In this document: positions 1-6,789 of the stretch, one piece after another
Layout of the letters: each line of letters opens with the position of its first letter
How positions within the stretch are numbered: the first letter of the stretch is position 1
NCBI GenBank assembly: GCA_023430245.1
Contig: JAEZBA010000599.1
Span: forward strand, 1 to 9,523
Source: Pseudomonadota bacterium
Lineage (GTDB): Bacteria; Pseudomonadota; Alphaproteobacteria; Rhizobiales; Xanthobacteraceae
DNA length: 9,523 nt
Direction: 5' to 3'
Made by a program: the position numbers and the translations under genes
The notes under the pieces: model-generated
The model's input: only the letters and a program-made list of their open reading frames with translations
Databases searched by the model: none
Told to the model about the DNA's origin: nothing

Positions 1-614
1 GAGCGGATCGCGTCCATCACATGTTCGACCATGATGATGGTGCGGCCCTGCCGGCTCAATTTGTCGATCAGCTCGATCCCGATATTCAGTTCGCTGGGAT
101 TGAGTCCGGCCAGCCACTCATCGAGCAGCAGCACGCGCGGATTGGAGGCCAGCGCCCGCGCCAGTTCGACCCGCTTCTGGTCGATATAGGTCATCGCCGC
201 GACCGGCACATGCTCGCGACCGCGCAAGCCGACCAGCGCCAGCAATTCATGCGCGGCCTCGCGCGCCTGCGCACCCCAGAGCCGCTGATGGCCGAACACC
301 GCGCCGGCAATCACGTTATGCTCGGCGTCCATCGCCGGCAGCATGCGCACCAGCTGGAAGGTGCGCGCGACGCCCTGCCGCGCGATCTTGTGCGCCGGCA
401 TTCCGGATATCGGCGTGCCGGCCAGCACGATCTCGCCGGCATCCGGTTTCAGCGCCCCGGAAATGAGGTTCAGCATCGTGGTCTTGCCGGACCCGTTGGG
501 GCCGATCAGGCCGAACAATTCACCCTGCTGCACCTCGAACGATACGTCATTCACCGCGACCAGGCCGCCGAAGGCCTTGCGCGCGCCGCTGACGCTGAGC
601 GCCGCCGCGGTCAT
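1..614 (-). CDS. livG: HAAT-family ABC importer ATP-binding protein, LivG type (C-terminus cut by window edge)
   Basis: This is the cytoplasmic ATPase of a branched-chain-amino-acid-type importer; it powers uptake through the LivH/LivM pair encoded just upstream. My translation gives 204 residues before the edge. Visible motifs are Walker A GPNGSGKT (38-45), Q-loop Gln in RTFQLVR (about 87), Walker B VLLLDE (161-166) followed by LAGLNP, and the H-loop His in MVEHVMD (198). The signature that is normally LSxGQ reads MTYIDQKRVELARAL (141-155), so the usual Ser and Gly are absent; I believe some LivG relatives in this group share this, so it need not mean inactivity. The start ATG overlaps the livM stop as ATGA, and GGAGGAG sits 5 nt upstream. 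About 40-50 C-terminal residues, and probably a livF partner, should lie to the left. Confidence 0.93.
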   Translation of the reverse strand, partial: MTAAALSVSGARKAFGGLVAVNDVSFEVQQGELFGLIGPNGSGKTTMLNLISGALKPDAGEIVLAGTPISGMPAHKIARQGVARTFQLVRMLPAMDAEHNVIAGAVFGHQRLWGAQAREAAHELLALVGLRGREHVPVAAMTYIDQKRVELARALASNPRVLLLDEWLAGLNPSELNIGIELIDKLSRQGRTIIMVEHVMDAIR

Positions 615-1582
615 GCGCGCTCCTCCACCGGAACCGGCTCGGGCTGTGCGCGCGGCTTTCGCAGATTGGCCCAGAGTTGCTCAAGCCGCCCGGTAATGCC
701 GTCGGGTAGGAGAAAGACGATCACAAGGAAGGCGATGCCGATGACGATCGAGGTATCGTTCGGAAAGCGGACCGACACGAAGTCCATCACCAGCGTGAAC
801 GGGATCACCCCGACCAGCGGCCCCCACAGTTTCCGCGTGCCGCCGAGCAGCGCCATGATCACGACCAGAAACGAAATCATCGGATTGAAGGCCGCCGGCG
901 GCTCGATATAGGCGTAGCGCGGCGCCAGGATCGCGCCCGCCATACCGATAAAGGCGCCGGAAATCATGAAGAGAATGATCTTCAACTTCGCGGTATCGAT
1001 GCCGGAATGCTTCGCCACGGTTTCGTCATTGCCGATGATCTGCATCGCGAAGCCGAGGCGCGAGCGGTTGATCAGCCAGCCGGTGACGAACACCAGCGCC
1101 GTCAGCGCCAGCAGCATCCAGTAGATGTGCTTCTCGGTGAAGTCGGTGAAGACATAGAGCCCCATCTTGCTGGTCAGCTTGATCTGCGTATACGACACCA
1201 CCTGGCGGACCAGTTCGGCGAGCCCGAAGGTGAAGATCACGAAATAGACGCCGGAGATGCGCAGCGTCGCGGCGCCGACCAGCCCGGCAAGGATCGCCGC
1301 CACTGCGCCGCCGATCAGCACCAGCACTCCGAACGGCATATGCTCGAGACCCAGACCCACGGCGTAGGTGCCAAGCCCGAAAAACGCGGCGGTCGCGAGC
1401 GACACGTAATGGGTCGGCCCGGAAAACAGGGTCCACGCCGTGCAGAGCGCGGCATACATCACCATGTTGAGGGCGAGCGACAGGTAATAGCCCTCGTCGA
1501 ACAACGGCAGCGTCGCCGCGGCGCCGACCGCGATGGCGCCGGCAATCCCGGTCCAGACTTCGCCGGAGCTCAACCGGGTCAT
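611..1582 (-). CDS. livM: HAAT-family ABC importer permease, LivM type
   Basis: Inner-membrane permease, one half of the translocation channel together with LivH. The 323-residue protein is strongly hydrophobic, with roughly eight to ten membrane segments. The conserved LivM stretch LRISGVYFVIFTFGLAELVR is at 107-126. The cytoplasmic loop that contacts the ATPase is at about 176-209, including QIIGNDETVAKHSGID. The C-terminus is Pro/Glu-rich and soluble. I chose the ATG at 1582 because it overlaps the livH stop (ATGA) and gives the family's usual length; the same frame stays open far upstream, but only as a shadow inside livH. Its stop overlaps the livG start in the same way, so livH, livM and livG are very likely one translationally coupled unit. 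The solute carried cannot be told from this sequence. Confidence 0.95.
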   Translation of the reverse strand: MTRLSSGEVWTGIAGAIAVGAAATLPLFDEGYYLSLALNMVMYAALCTAWTLFSGPTHYVSLATAAFFGLGTYAVGLGLEHMPFGVLVLIGGAVAAILAGLVGAATLRISGVYFVIFTFGLAELVRQVVSYTQIKLTSKMGLYVFTDFTEKHIYWMLLALTALVFVTGWLINRSRLGFAMQIIGNDETVAKHSGIDTAKLKIILFMISGAFIGMAGAILAPRYAYIEPPAAFNPMISFLVVIMALLGGTRKLWGPLVGVIPFTLVMDFVSVRFPNDTSIVIGIAFLVIVFLLPDGITGRLEQLWANLRKPRAQPEPVPVEERA

Positions 1583-2445
1583 GCCTGCTGCCTGCCGAAA
1601 ATGCCCTGCGGCCGGAACATCAGCACCAGCACGAACAGCGCGTAGGTCGCGGCCAGGGTCAGGCCTGGATCGATAAGGCGCGCAACCGCTGTCTCGGCAA
1701 TCCCGAGGATCAGCGCCGCGATCACCGCGCCGCGGACATCGCCGACGCCGCCCATGATCACGATGATGAGCGCCTTCATGGTGAAGATCACGCCCATCGA
1801 CGCATTGAAGGTGTAGAAGGTCGACAGCAGCGTGCCGCCGCAGGCGGTCAGCGCCCCACCCAGCGCAAACGACAGCGCCGCGGCTTTGGCGACATCGATG
1901 CCGACCAGGTTGGCCGAATTGGGATTGACCGCAACTGCGCGCACCGCGGTGCCGTAGCGCGTGCGGTAAAGAAACAGATACAGCAGCACGGCAATCACGC
2001 AGGCCGCACCGAACGCGACCACGCGATTGAGGCCGTAGAACGTGCCAAGGATATCGAACCGGTCGGCGAGGAACGTGTAGGACGTGTACGCGCCGCCGAA
2101 GCCGCGCAGCATCAGCCCCTGGAACAGGAACAGCAGCCCGAAGGTCGCGAGGATGGAATCGACCTCGAGCATGCCTTGCGACTTGGCGCGCACGACGAGA
2201 GGCCGCAGCAGCAGCGCATAGATCGCCCAGTTCACGAAGAAGGCCGCGGGCGCGATGATCAGGATGCCCCAGAGCGGATTCACCGCGTAGGAGGTGAACA
2301 GCCAAAAGGCGATGAAGCAGGCGGCCACGAAAGTCTCGCCATTGGCGAGGTTCATGATGCGGGCGACGCCGTATTGCAGGGTCAGACCGATCGCGATGAG
2401 CGCGTAGGTTCCGCCGAGCAAGATACCGGTGACAATGGTCTCCAT
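1579..2445 (-). CDS. livH: HAAT-family ABC importer permease, LivH type
   Basis: Inner-membrane permease that pairs with LivM. The 288 residues match the usual LivH length. The conserved N-terminal block GLTLQYGVARIMNLANGE (20-37) is typical of LivH, and the ATPase-contact loop lies around 163-184 (RYGTAVRAVAVNPNSANLVG). A Gly-rich segment near 230-240 (IMGGVGDVRGA) and the end MFRPQGIFGR are also family hallmarks. The ribosome binding site before the ATG is weak (GCGGGA about 5 nt upstream). It lies 95 nt after the binding-protein gene, and a hairpin/T-run separates the two, so this gene is probably transcribed by partial read-through. It overlaps livM by 4 nt. Confidence 0.95.
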   Translation of the reverse strand: METIVTGILLGGTYALIAIGLTLQYGVARIMNLANGETFVAACFIAFWLFTSYAVNPLWGILIIAPAAFFVNWAIYALLLRPLVVRAKSQGMLEVDSILATFGLLFLFQGLMLRGFGGAYTSYTFLADRFDILGTFYGLNRVVAFGAACVIAVLLYLFLYRTRYGTAVRAVAVNPNSANLVGIDVAKAAALSFALGGALTACGGTLLSTFYTFNASMGVIFTMKALIIVIMGGVGDVRGAVIAALILGIAETAVARLIDPGLTLAATYALFVLVLMFRPQGIFGRQQA

Positions 2446-2458
2446 TGGGGTCCCGCAG

Positions 2459-2527
2459 AAAAATCGTCCGGCGCGGCTAGTGGAGCGGTTGGAATCGGAC
2501 CGCTAGCCCGCCGCGCCGGACATTTTT
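2459..2527 (-). terminator. GC-rich hairpin with T-runs on both sides, between the binding-protein gene and livH
   Basis: TCCGGCGCGG (2467-2476) pairs perfectly with CCGCGCCGGA (2511-2520). An inner arm AGCGGT (2484-2489) pairs with ACCGCT (2499-2504). On the minus strand the stem is followed, after CGA, by five T (2463-2459); on the plus strand the other side has five T (2523-2527). It sits immediately after the binding-protein stop codon and before livH. In HAAT loci such an element commonly makes a short abundant message for the binding protein with some read-through to the permease genes; that role here is inferred. Confidence 0.7.
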
Positions 2528-2540
2528 GCTCCTCGAAGGC

Positions 2541-3740
2541 TTACTTCCAGGGCTCTTTTTTCACCGGGGCCTTGGCGCCCGGAATGCCGTCAGCCGCGAC
2601 GCCAGTGAAGACGCCGTCTTGCCACTGACCGACCGTCCAGACCTTGTGATTGATGCCGTCCTTCAGATCGACCTCGCCGATGATGGTCTTGAACGGCGCC
2701 TTGCGGATCTCCGCAACCACCTTCGCCTTGTCGGTCGTTCCGGCGCGCTCGATCGCCTGGCCGAGGATTTCAAGTCCGGCATAGGTTACCGGGCTCGCCC
2801 AGGAATCCGCATCGACGCCGGTCACTTCCTTGTGCCGCTTGCGATAGTCCTGAATCGCCGGAGAGCTGGAGTCGAAGCCACCCACTCCCATCACGCCGTT
2901 GGCGGCATCCTTGAAGCGGCCGATATAGCTCGGGAAGGCGGTGCCGACACCGACATAGAAGGCACCGACATCGAACTTCTGGATGCGGGCCTGATCGGTG
3001 AGCGCCATCGTGTCCGGCGGATAGGAGAAGGCCACGAATGCATCCGGATTGGTCGCCTTGGCCGCGGAGATGATCGGCGCAACGTCCTGCGTGCCGAGCG
3101 GATAGGACGCTTCATAGACGATGTCGAAGCCGGCCTTCTGCAGCGCCGGCTTGCCGGCATTGAGCAGTTCGAGGCCGAAGGCGTCGGCGACGTTGACCAG
3201 CGCGACGCGCTTGCCGATCGCGCCGGAGTCACGCAGCTTCTTGAGCGCGTCGGCGACACCCTCGGCGAGCTGCTTGGAGGTGCCCAGCATCCAGACCGAG
3301 TTGTTCCAGCGCTTGGCGAAATCTTCGACGCTGTTGGATGCAGCTGTGGTCGCGATATGCGGATAGCCGAACTTCGCGATCAGCGGCGCGGTCGCAGCAT
3401 TGATGCCGGTCGAGTACGGGGTCACGATGAAATCGACCTTGTCGACGGTGGCGAGGCGCGTGATGTTCTTGATCGCCTCGTCGGCCGTGGTCTTGTCGTC
3501 GAGCTCGATGACCTCGACCTTCATCTGCTTGCCGCCGACCTTGAGGCCGCCACGCTTGTTGACCTCTTCGACCCAGAGCTTGATGTTCGGCCAATGCGTC
3601 ACTGCGGCGGGTGCGCCGAGCGGCCCGGTCTTCGGTGCACTTGCACCAATCTTGATGGTGTCCTGGGCGGCCGCCATTCCGGTCGCCATGACGAACGTGG
3701 CGGCCGAAGCCGCAAGCATCATCGTCATTCTCCTGAACAT
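2541..3740 (-). CDS. Periplasmic solute-binding protein of a HAAT-family ABC importer (LivK-like)
   Basis: This protein captures the solute in the periplasm and delivers it to the LivH/LivM permease. It has 399 residues, normal for the Peripla_BP_6 type. An N-terminal signal peptide is clear: two Arg, a hydrophobic stretch (7-24), and a probable signal peptidase I site after AAA at about residue 25, before QDTIKIG. The mature start IKIGASAPKTGPLG is the family's first beta strand and ligand loop. The ATG at 3740 has an ideal AGGAGG site 5 nt upstream. The permease and ATPase genes follow it, and an aldehyde dehydrogenase precedes it. The ligand is not predictable by eye: it could be an amino acid, amide, urea-like or aromatic compound. 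Confidence 0.93.
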   Translation of the reverse strand: MFRRMTMMLAASAATFVMATGMAAAQDTIKIGASAPKTGPLGAPAAVTHWPNIKLWVEEVNKRGGLKVGGKQMKVEVIELDDKTTADEAIKNITRLATVDKVDFIVTPYSTGINAATAPLIAKFGYPHIATTAASNSVEDFAKRWNNSVWMLGTSKQLAEGVADALKKLRDSGAIGKRVALVNVADAFGLELLNAGKPALQKAGFDIVYEASYPLGTQDVAPIISAAKATNPDAFVAFSYPPDTMALTDQARIQKFDVGAFYVGVGTAFPSYIGRFKDAANGVMGVGGFDSSSPAIQDYRKRHKEVTGVDADSWASPVTYAGLEILGQAIERAGTTDKAKVVAEIRKAPFKTIIGEVDLKDGINHKVWTVGQWQDGVFTGVAADGIPGAKAPVKKEPWK

Positions 3741-4008
3741 GAAATCCTCCTCTGCGTTTTCGAAAGCGGCGCGTTCGGCACCTTGTTATTGCCGGCGGCA
3801 ATGTATCGGCCAGCCCGGCCTATGGTCCAGCATGGTTCATCGTTAACGTCAATTGGTTCGCGCCCGGGAGGCGCGGACATCGCCCTTCTTCAGGGCGATA
3901 CTATTTGCCTATCCGGTGCGGCGTTCTGCCGCCAAGACCGCGCCGTTCAGGACGTGCCCACGGATTCGACACTGTTGCAGCCAGTCAGGCCGGGATCGTC
4001 CCGGCCGA
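3741..4008. other. Intergenic region with two perfect hairpins and the likely binding-protein promoter
   Basis: No gene is seen in these 268 nt. GGCCGGGA/TCCCGGCC (3988-3995 and 3999-4006, 3-nt loop) follows directly on the dehydrogenase stop. ATCGCCCT/AGGGCGAT (3879-3886 and 3892-3899) is a second perfect 8-bp stem. Neither has a T-run on the minus strand, so they are weak candidates for factor-independent termination and may instead be processing or Rho-associated structures. Nearer the binding-protein gene, ATTGCC-GGC-GGCAAT (3788-3802) is a small palindrome that could be an operator. I could not assign a convincing -35/-10 pair. Confidence 0.4.
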
Positions 4009-5472
4009 TCACGCAAAATGGATAGTCTTGGTCTCGACGTAGTTGTCGAGGCCCTCGATCCCACCCTCACGGCCGACCCCGGACTGCTTGAATCCGCCGA
4101 AGGGGTGCTTCGGGTCGACGATCATGCCGTTGACGGTCACGCTGCCGGTGCGCATCCGGCGCGCCATGCGGTAACCGCGTTCGGGATCGGCGGTGTAGAC
4201 CGCGCCGCTCAATCCGTAGACCGAGTTGTTGGCCCTGCGGATCGCGTCATCCTCGTCGGTGTAGGAGATCACGGAAACGACCGGACCGAAGATCTCCTCC
4301 TGCGCGATCTTCATATACGGATGCACGTCGGTGAATATTGTCGGCTCGATATAATAGCCCTTGTCGAAGCCTTTCGGCCGGCCGCCGCCACAGGCGAGTG
4401 TCGCGCCTTCCGCGCGCCCTGCAGCGATATAGCCTTGCACGCGCTCAAGCTGCCGCGCCATCGTCAACGGCCCCATCTGCGTGTCCGGGCTGAACGGATC
4501 GCCGACCTTGATCTTCGACACCGCGCTCAGGAACATGTCGAGAAACTCCTGCTTGCGCGTCTCCGGCACCAGAAGGCGCGTCAGCGAGAAGCAGACCTGC
4601 CCGGTGATTGGCATCGAATAGACCATCAGGCTCGGCAGCGCCGCGGCGAAGTCGGCGTCATCGAGCAGGATCGCCGGCGACTTGCCGCCGAGTTCGAGGC
4701 TGACGCGCGCCAGCCGTTGCGCGCACACCGCGGCGATATGCTTGCCGGCCGCGGTCGAGCCGGTGAACGCAACCTTGTCGACATCCTTGTGGCGCACGAG
4801 ATAGTCGCCGCCTTCGCGGCCCGCCGGCACCAGATTGAACACGCCCGCCGGCAGCCCGGCCTTCTCGATGCAGTCGGCGAGAATGTAGGCTTCCAGCGGC
4901 GTCTCCGGCGACGGCTTCGATACGATCGTGCAGCCGGCGGCAAGACCCGCCGCAACCTTGTAGCTCAGCAACACGAGTGGAGCGTTCCACGGCGTGATCG
5001 CGGCACAGACTCCGACCGGCTCCTTCGCCACCCGCACTTTGCCGCCATCGTCGCGCTTGCGCTCGTCGACGAACGGATAAGTCTCGATCAGGTCGGCGTA
5101 GTAATTGAAAAGCGTCGGATTTTGACCGACCAGCTTCTTGGTCAGCATGATCGGCGCGCCGACCTGCAGCGTCCAGGCATTGGCGATCTCGTCGAGGCGC
5201 TGCGACAGCAATTCGGCAATCTTGCGCAGATATTTGGCGCGCTCGGACGGCGCCATGCGCGGCCAGGGTCCGTTGTCGAAGGCGTCGCGGGCCTCGGCCA
5301 CGGCACGGTCGATGTCGGCGCGTCCGGCCTCGGGATAGCGCATGATCAGTTCCTCGGTGACCGGTGAGATCACGTCGAGCGTCTGCTTCGAAATCGGCTC
5401 GACCCATCGGCCGCCGATGAACAGCCGCTCCGGCGCCGCCGGCACAGGCTTGATCTTCGACATCATGTTCAT
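4009..5472 (-). CDS. NAD(P)+-dependent aldehyde dehydrogenase
   Basis: A soluble enzyme that oxidises an aldehyde to the carboxylate using NAD(P)+. The 487 residues fit the superfamily. All key elements are present: Asn163 in TPWNAP (oxyanion hole), the cofactor lysine in SKPSPE (Lys186), FTGST (236-240) at the dinucleotide fold, general base Glu260 in LELGGKSP, nucleophile Cys294 in GQVC, EIFGPV (393-398), and PFGGFKQSGVGREGG near the C-terminus. The ATG at 5472 has GGGAG 7 nt upstream; Met3 or Met4 are possible alternatives. It is co-directional with, and 268 nt upstream of, the importer genes, which suggests (inference only) that it acts on a product of the imported compound. The substrate cannot be named; similarity to the betaine-aldehyde/aromatic-aldehyde group is only a general impression. 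Confidence 0.95.
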   Translation of the reverse strand: MNMMSKIKPVPAAPERLFIGGRWVEPISKQTLDVISPVTEELIMRYPEAGRADIDRAVAEARDAFDNGPWPRMAPSERAKYLRKIAELLSQRLDEIANAWTLQVGAPIMLTKKLVGQNPTLFNYYADLIETYPFVDERKRDDGGKVRVAKEPVGVCAAITPWNAPLVLLSYKVAAGLAAGCTIVSKPSPETPLEAYILADCIEKAGLPAGVFNLVPAGREGGDYLVRHKDVDKVAFTGSTAAGKHIAAVCAQRLARVSLELGGKSPAILLDDADFAAALPSLMVYSMPITGQVCFSLTRLLVPETRKQEFLDMFLSAVSKIKVGDPFSPDTQMGPLTMARQLERVQGYIAAGRAEGATLACGGGRPKGFDKGYYIEPTIFTDVHPYMKIAQEEIFGPVVSVISYTDEDDAIRRANNSVYGLSGAVYTADPERGYRMARRMRTGSVTVNGMIVDPKHPFGGFKQSGVGREGGIEGLDNYVETKTIHFA

Positions 5473-5680
5473 CGCGCGTCTCCCGCGGACCGCTGCGTGG
5501 TCCTTGTTTCTTGTGAGGTTTGCCGGGCCGCGTTGGCCACGTTGTCAGCATGTTAGCGCAACCCTGCGCAGCGCACCAATCGCCGTACTGCACCCCACAT
5601 TCCGGTTGGGACGACAGCGTGGGTCTGAAGGTTTGCCGGTTCGCGGCCGGGGCATTAAACCCGCCGGTCGTCTTTGCCCC
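5473..5680. promoter_or_regulatory. Leader/promoter region of the aldehyde dehydrogenase
   Basis: No gene is seen. On the minus strand a weak sigma70-like pair can be drawn: TTGGTG (5579-5574), 18-nt spacer, TAACAT (5555-5550), which would leave a leader of about 70 nt before the dehydrogenase ATG. The match is only partial and such pairs arise by chance. The right end of the region adjoins the strong rightward promoter at 5681, so transcription is divergent from here. Confidence 0.25.
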
Positions 5681-5709
5681 TTGACATTTTAGGAATAAAA
5701 GCATAGATA
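5681..5709 (+). promoter_or_regulatory. Near-consensus sigma70 promoter, rightward
   Basis: TTGACA (5681-5686) is a perfect -35 hexamer. After exactly 17 nt, which are locally AT-rich, comes TAGATA (5704-5709), matching four of six positions of TATAAT. Transcription should start around 5715-5717. It is the best promoter match I found in the window, and it faces away from the dehydrogenase into a stretch with no recognisable protein gene. Confidence 0.65.
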
Positions 5710-5715
5710 CTCTCC

Positions 5716-6120
5716 ACCTCGCTCATGAGGGGCGTCAACCGGTGACGTCTGTTGATGGAGTAAGGTGCGGCGCCCGCGGGTGTGGCTTCGTCGGCCATAC
5801 TCCCGGGGGGCCTCGGGACCCCGCTCTACGGGCACTACGACCCGTGCGCGAGGAGCTCGCTGAACTGCTTGCGCCCCGGTTGGCGCAGGTACGCAAACGC
5901 GGCCCGGGGATCGTGCGGTCTGGCGGGAGCCGCGCACAAAGACGCCGCAAAAAAGCGCCCGCAACGAGCGCAAGCTCGACGCGGGTGTGATGCGCCGTGA
6001 GGCGTCCGCGTTCGTGTCAAAGCGAACGCGGCGTATCAGGAATGCCCTGCGTCTTTCGGCGCATCATTCCCCTCACCAATTTCGTTTGAGGCAAGGCGCG
6101 CCCGCGCCTTTCAAACAACA
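5716..6120 (+). other. Highly structured, promoter-led element: candidate ncRNA or dispersed repeat
   Basis: The stretch after the promoter is full of perfect stems. These are ACGGG/CCCGT (5828-5832 and 5841-5845); TGCGCC/GGCGCA (5870-5875 and 5882-5887); CGAGC-GCAA-GCTCG (5965-5978), a GNRA tetraloop hairpin extended by 5956-5962 with 5981-5987; CCGCGTTCG/CGAACGCGG (6006-6014 and 6023-6031); and an enclosing 10-bp stem 5988-5997 with 6057-6066. It ends in a hairpin at 6084-6116 (GTTTGA..TCAAAC outside, AAGGCGC..GCGCCTT inside). There is no T-run at the end. It lacks tmRNA, RNase P and SRP RNA hallmarks. I have an unverified memory of similar sequences recurring in Bradyrhizobium genomes, which would make it a dispersed repeat. 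RNA function is inferred from structure plus promoter. Confidence 0.4.
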
Positions 6121-6166
6121 GGGCCGCGCAAGCGCGTCCGCTGCAAACAGGGAGCTGTTAAACTGA
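5742..6166 (+). other. Two short basic reading frames coupled by TGATG (doubtful coding)
   Basis: A GTG-started frame (5742-5990, 82 residues, ending KKAPATSASSTRV) stops at TGA. That TGA overlaps the ATG of a second frame (5990-6166, 58 residues, beginning MRREASAFVSKRTRRIRN). Both are Arg/Ala/Ser-rich without domains or membrane segments. They lie on the transcript expected from the promoter at 5681. The first GTG has only a poor GAGGGG-like site about 11 nt upstream. The frames coincide with the hairpins of the structured element, and GC-rich DNA leaves open frames by chance, so I think coding is less likely than not. The TGATG junction is the one point in favour. Confidence 0.2.
6084..6116. 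terminator. Strong hairpin between the structured element and the DUF697 gene (possible terminator without U-run)
   Basis: The outer arm GTTTGA (6084-6089) pairs with TCAAAC (6111-6116). The inner arm AAGGCGC (6093-6099) pairs with GCGCCTT (6104-6110). The bulge is GGC and the loop is GCCC. It is placed where the rightward transcript and the leftward parA/DUF697 transcript would both end. No T-run follows on either strand, so factor-independent termination is uncertain. Confidence 0.35.
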
Positions 6167-6192
6167 AACTCCGGGCAGCTCGCCGAAGACCC

Positions 6193-6789
6193 TCAGCGCA
6201 CGACAAGCGTTTCGGATTCGAAGCGCTCGACGAAGTACAGGCCGATGCGGCGCGTCAATGTCGCGGCGACAACGGTCGACACCACGAGGCCAAAAGCGCC
6301 GGCGAATGGCGCAGCGAAGGACAATGTCGTCGCCGTCGCCGCCGCAAGCCCGGTCGGAGTCGCGCCGCCCATGAGGCCGAGCACGATCGACCGCATCTTG
6401 TCGCGCTCGAATGCGATCCCGTACAGGTCGCTCAGCACCTTCACCATCCGCAGATTGATGGCGGTGACGCTGGCGACATTCACGGCGGGCATCGGGACAA
6501 GGCCGCCGAGACCAGCATACATCTTGTGACGATCGACGATCTTGAACGCCAGCTGAAGCCGCCGCTCCGCCTCGCCCTGCGTCAACGGCGGCAACACGAC
6601 AAACGAGTCATTCGCCGGCGGCGGCGACGGCGTCCAGACATCGGCCTCGACCTGGACCGGCTCTTTCGGCGTCGTGGGTTTTGCCGTGACCGATTGCGGC
6701 AGCGGCGCCTCGGTGCCGGCTTCGCCCGGGATGTATCGCAAGCCCGAACCGGCCGGCTTGATCGCCTTCGGGAGCTGTTTGCGTGTCAT
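6193..6789 (-). CDS. DUF697-like membrane protein partnered with a ParA-type ATPase
   Basis: This 198-residue protein starts with a basic, Pro-rich soluble region (1-75). A helical stretch rich in charged residues (72-90) follows, then a hydrophobic part: GGLVPMPAVNVASVTAINL (95-113), about 133-151, and a long Ala/Gly-rich segment at 147-178. The block from GLVPMPAVN through MVKVLSDLYGIAF looks like the DUF697 (YcjF-related) domain, whose biochemical role is unknown. The ATG at 6789 overlaps the stop of the ParA-type gene (ATGA), so the two are almost certainly co-translated and probably work together at the membrane. The nearby frame that opens further upstream is a shadow inside the ParA gene. 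The family call rests on recognition by eye. Confidence 0.75.
   Translation of the reverse strand: MTRKQLPKAIKPAGSGLRYIPGEAGTEAPLPQSVTAKPTTPKEPVQVEADVWTPSPPPANDSFVVLPPLTQGEAERRLQLAFKIVDRHKMYAGLGGLVPMPAVNVASVTAINLRMVKVLSDLYGIAFERDKMRSIVLGLMGGATPTGLAAATATTLSFAAPFAGAFGLVVSTVVAATLTRRIGLYFVERFESETLVVR

Noticed and set aside
611..2305. Reading the LivM frame as one 564-residue protein
   Set aside because: The upstream part is an Arg-rich shadow inside livH; the ATG at 1582 gives the normal LivM length and the ATGA overlap.
2526..5367. Two very long plus-strand open frames (2526-4025 and 3853-5367, about 500 codons each)
   Set aside because: They lie antisense to the binding protein and the aldehyde dehydrogenase, are Arg/Asp/His-rich with no domain, and are typical mirror frames of high-GC genes.
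5716..6120. Structured element as tmRNA, RNase P RNA or SRP RNA
   Set aside because: No tag-coding sequence or tRNA-like end, no GAGGAAAGTCC-type RNase P core, and no SRP GGAA/GCAG asymmetric loop were seen.
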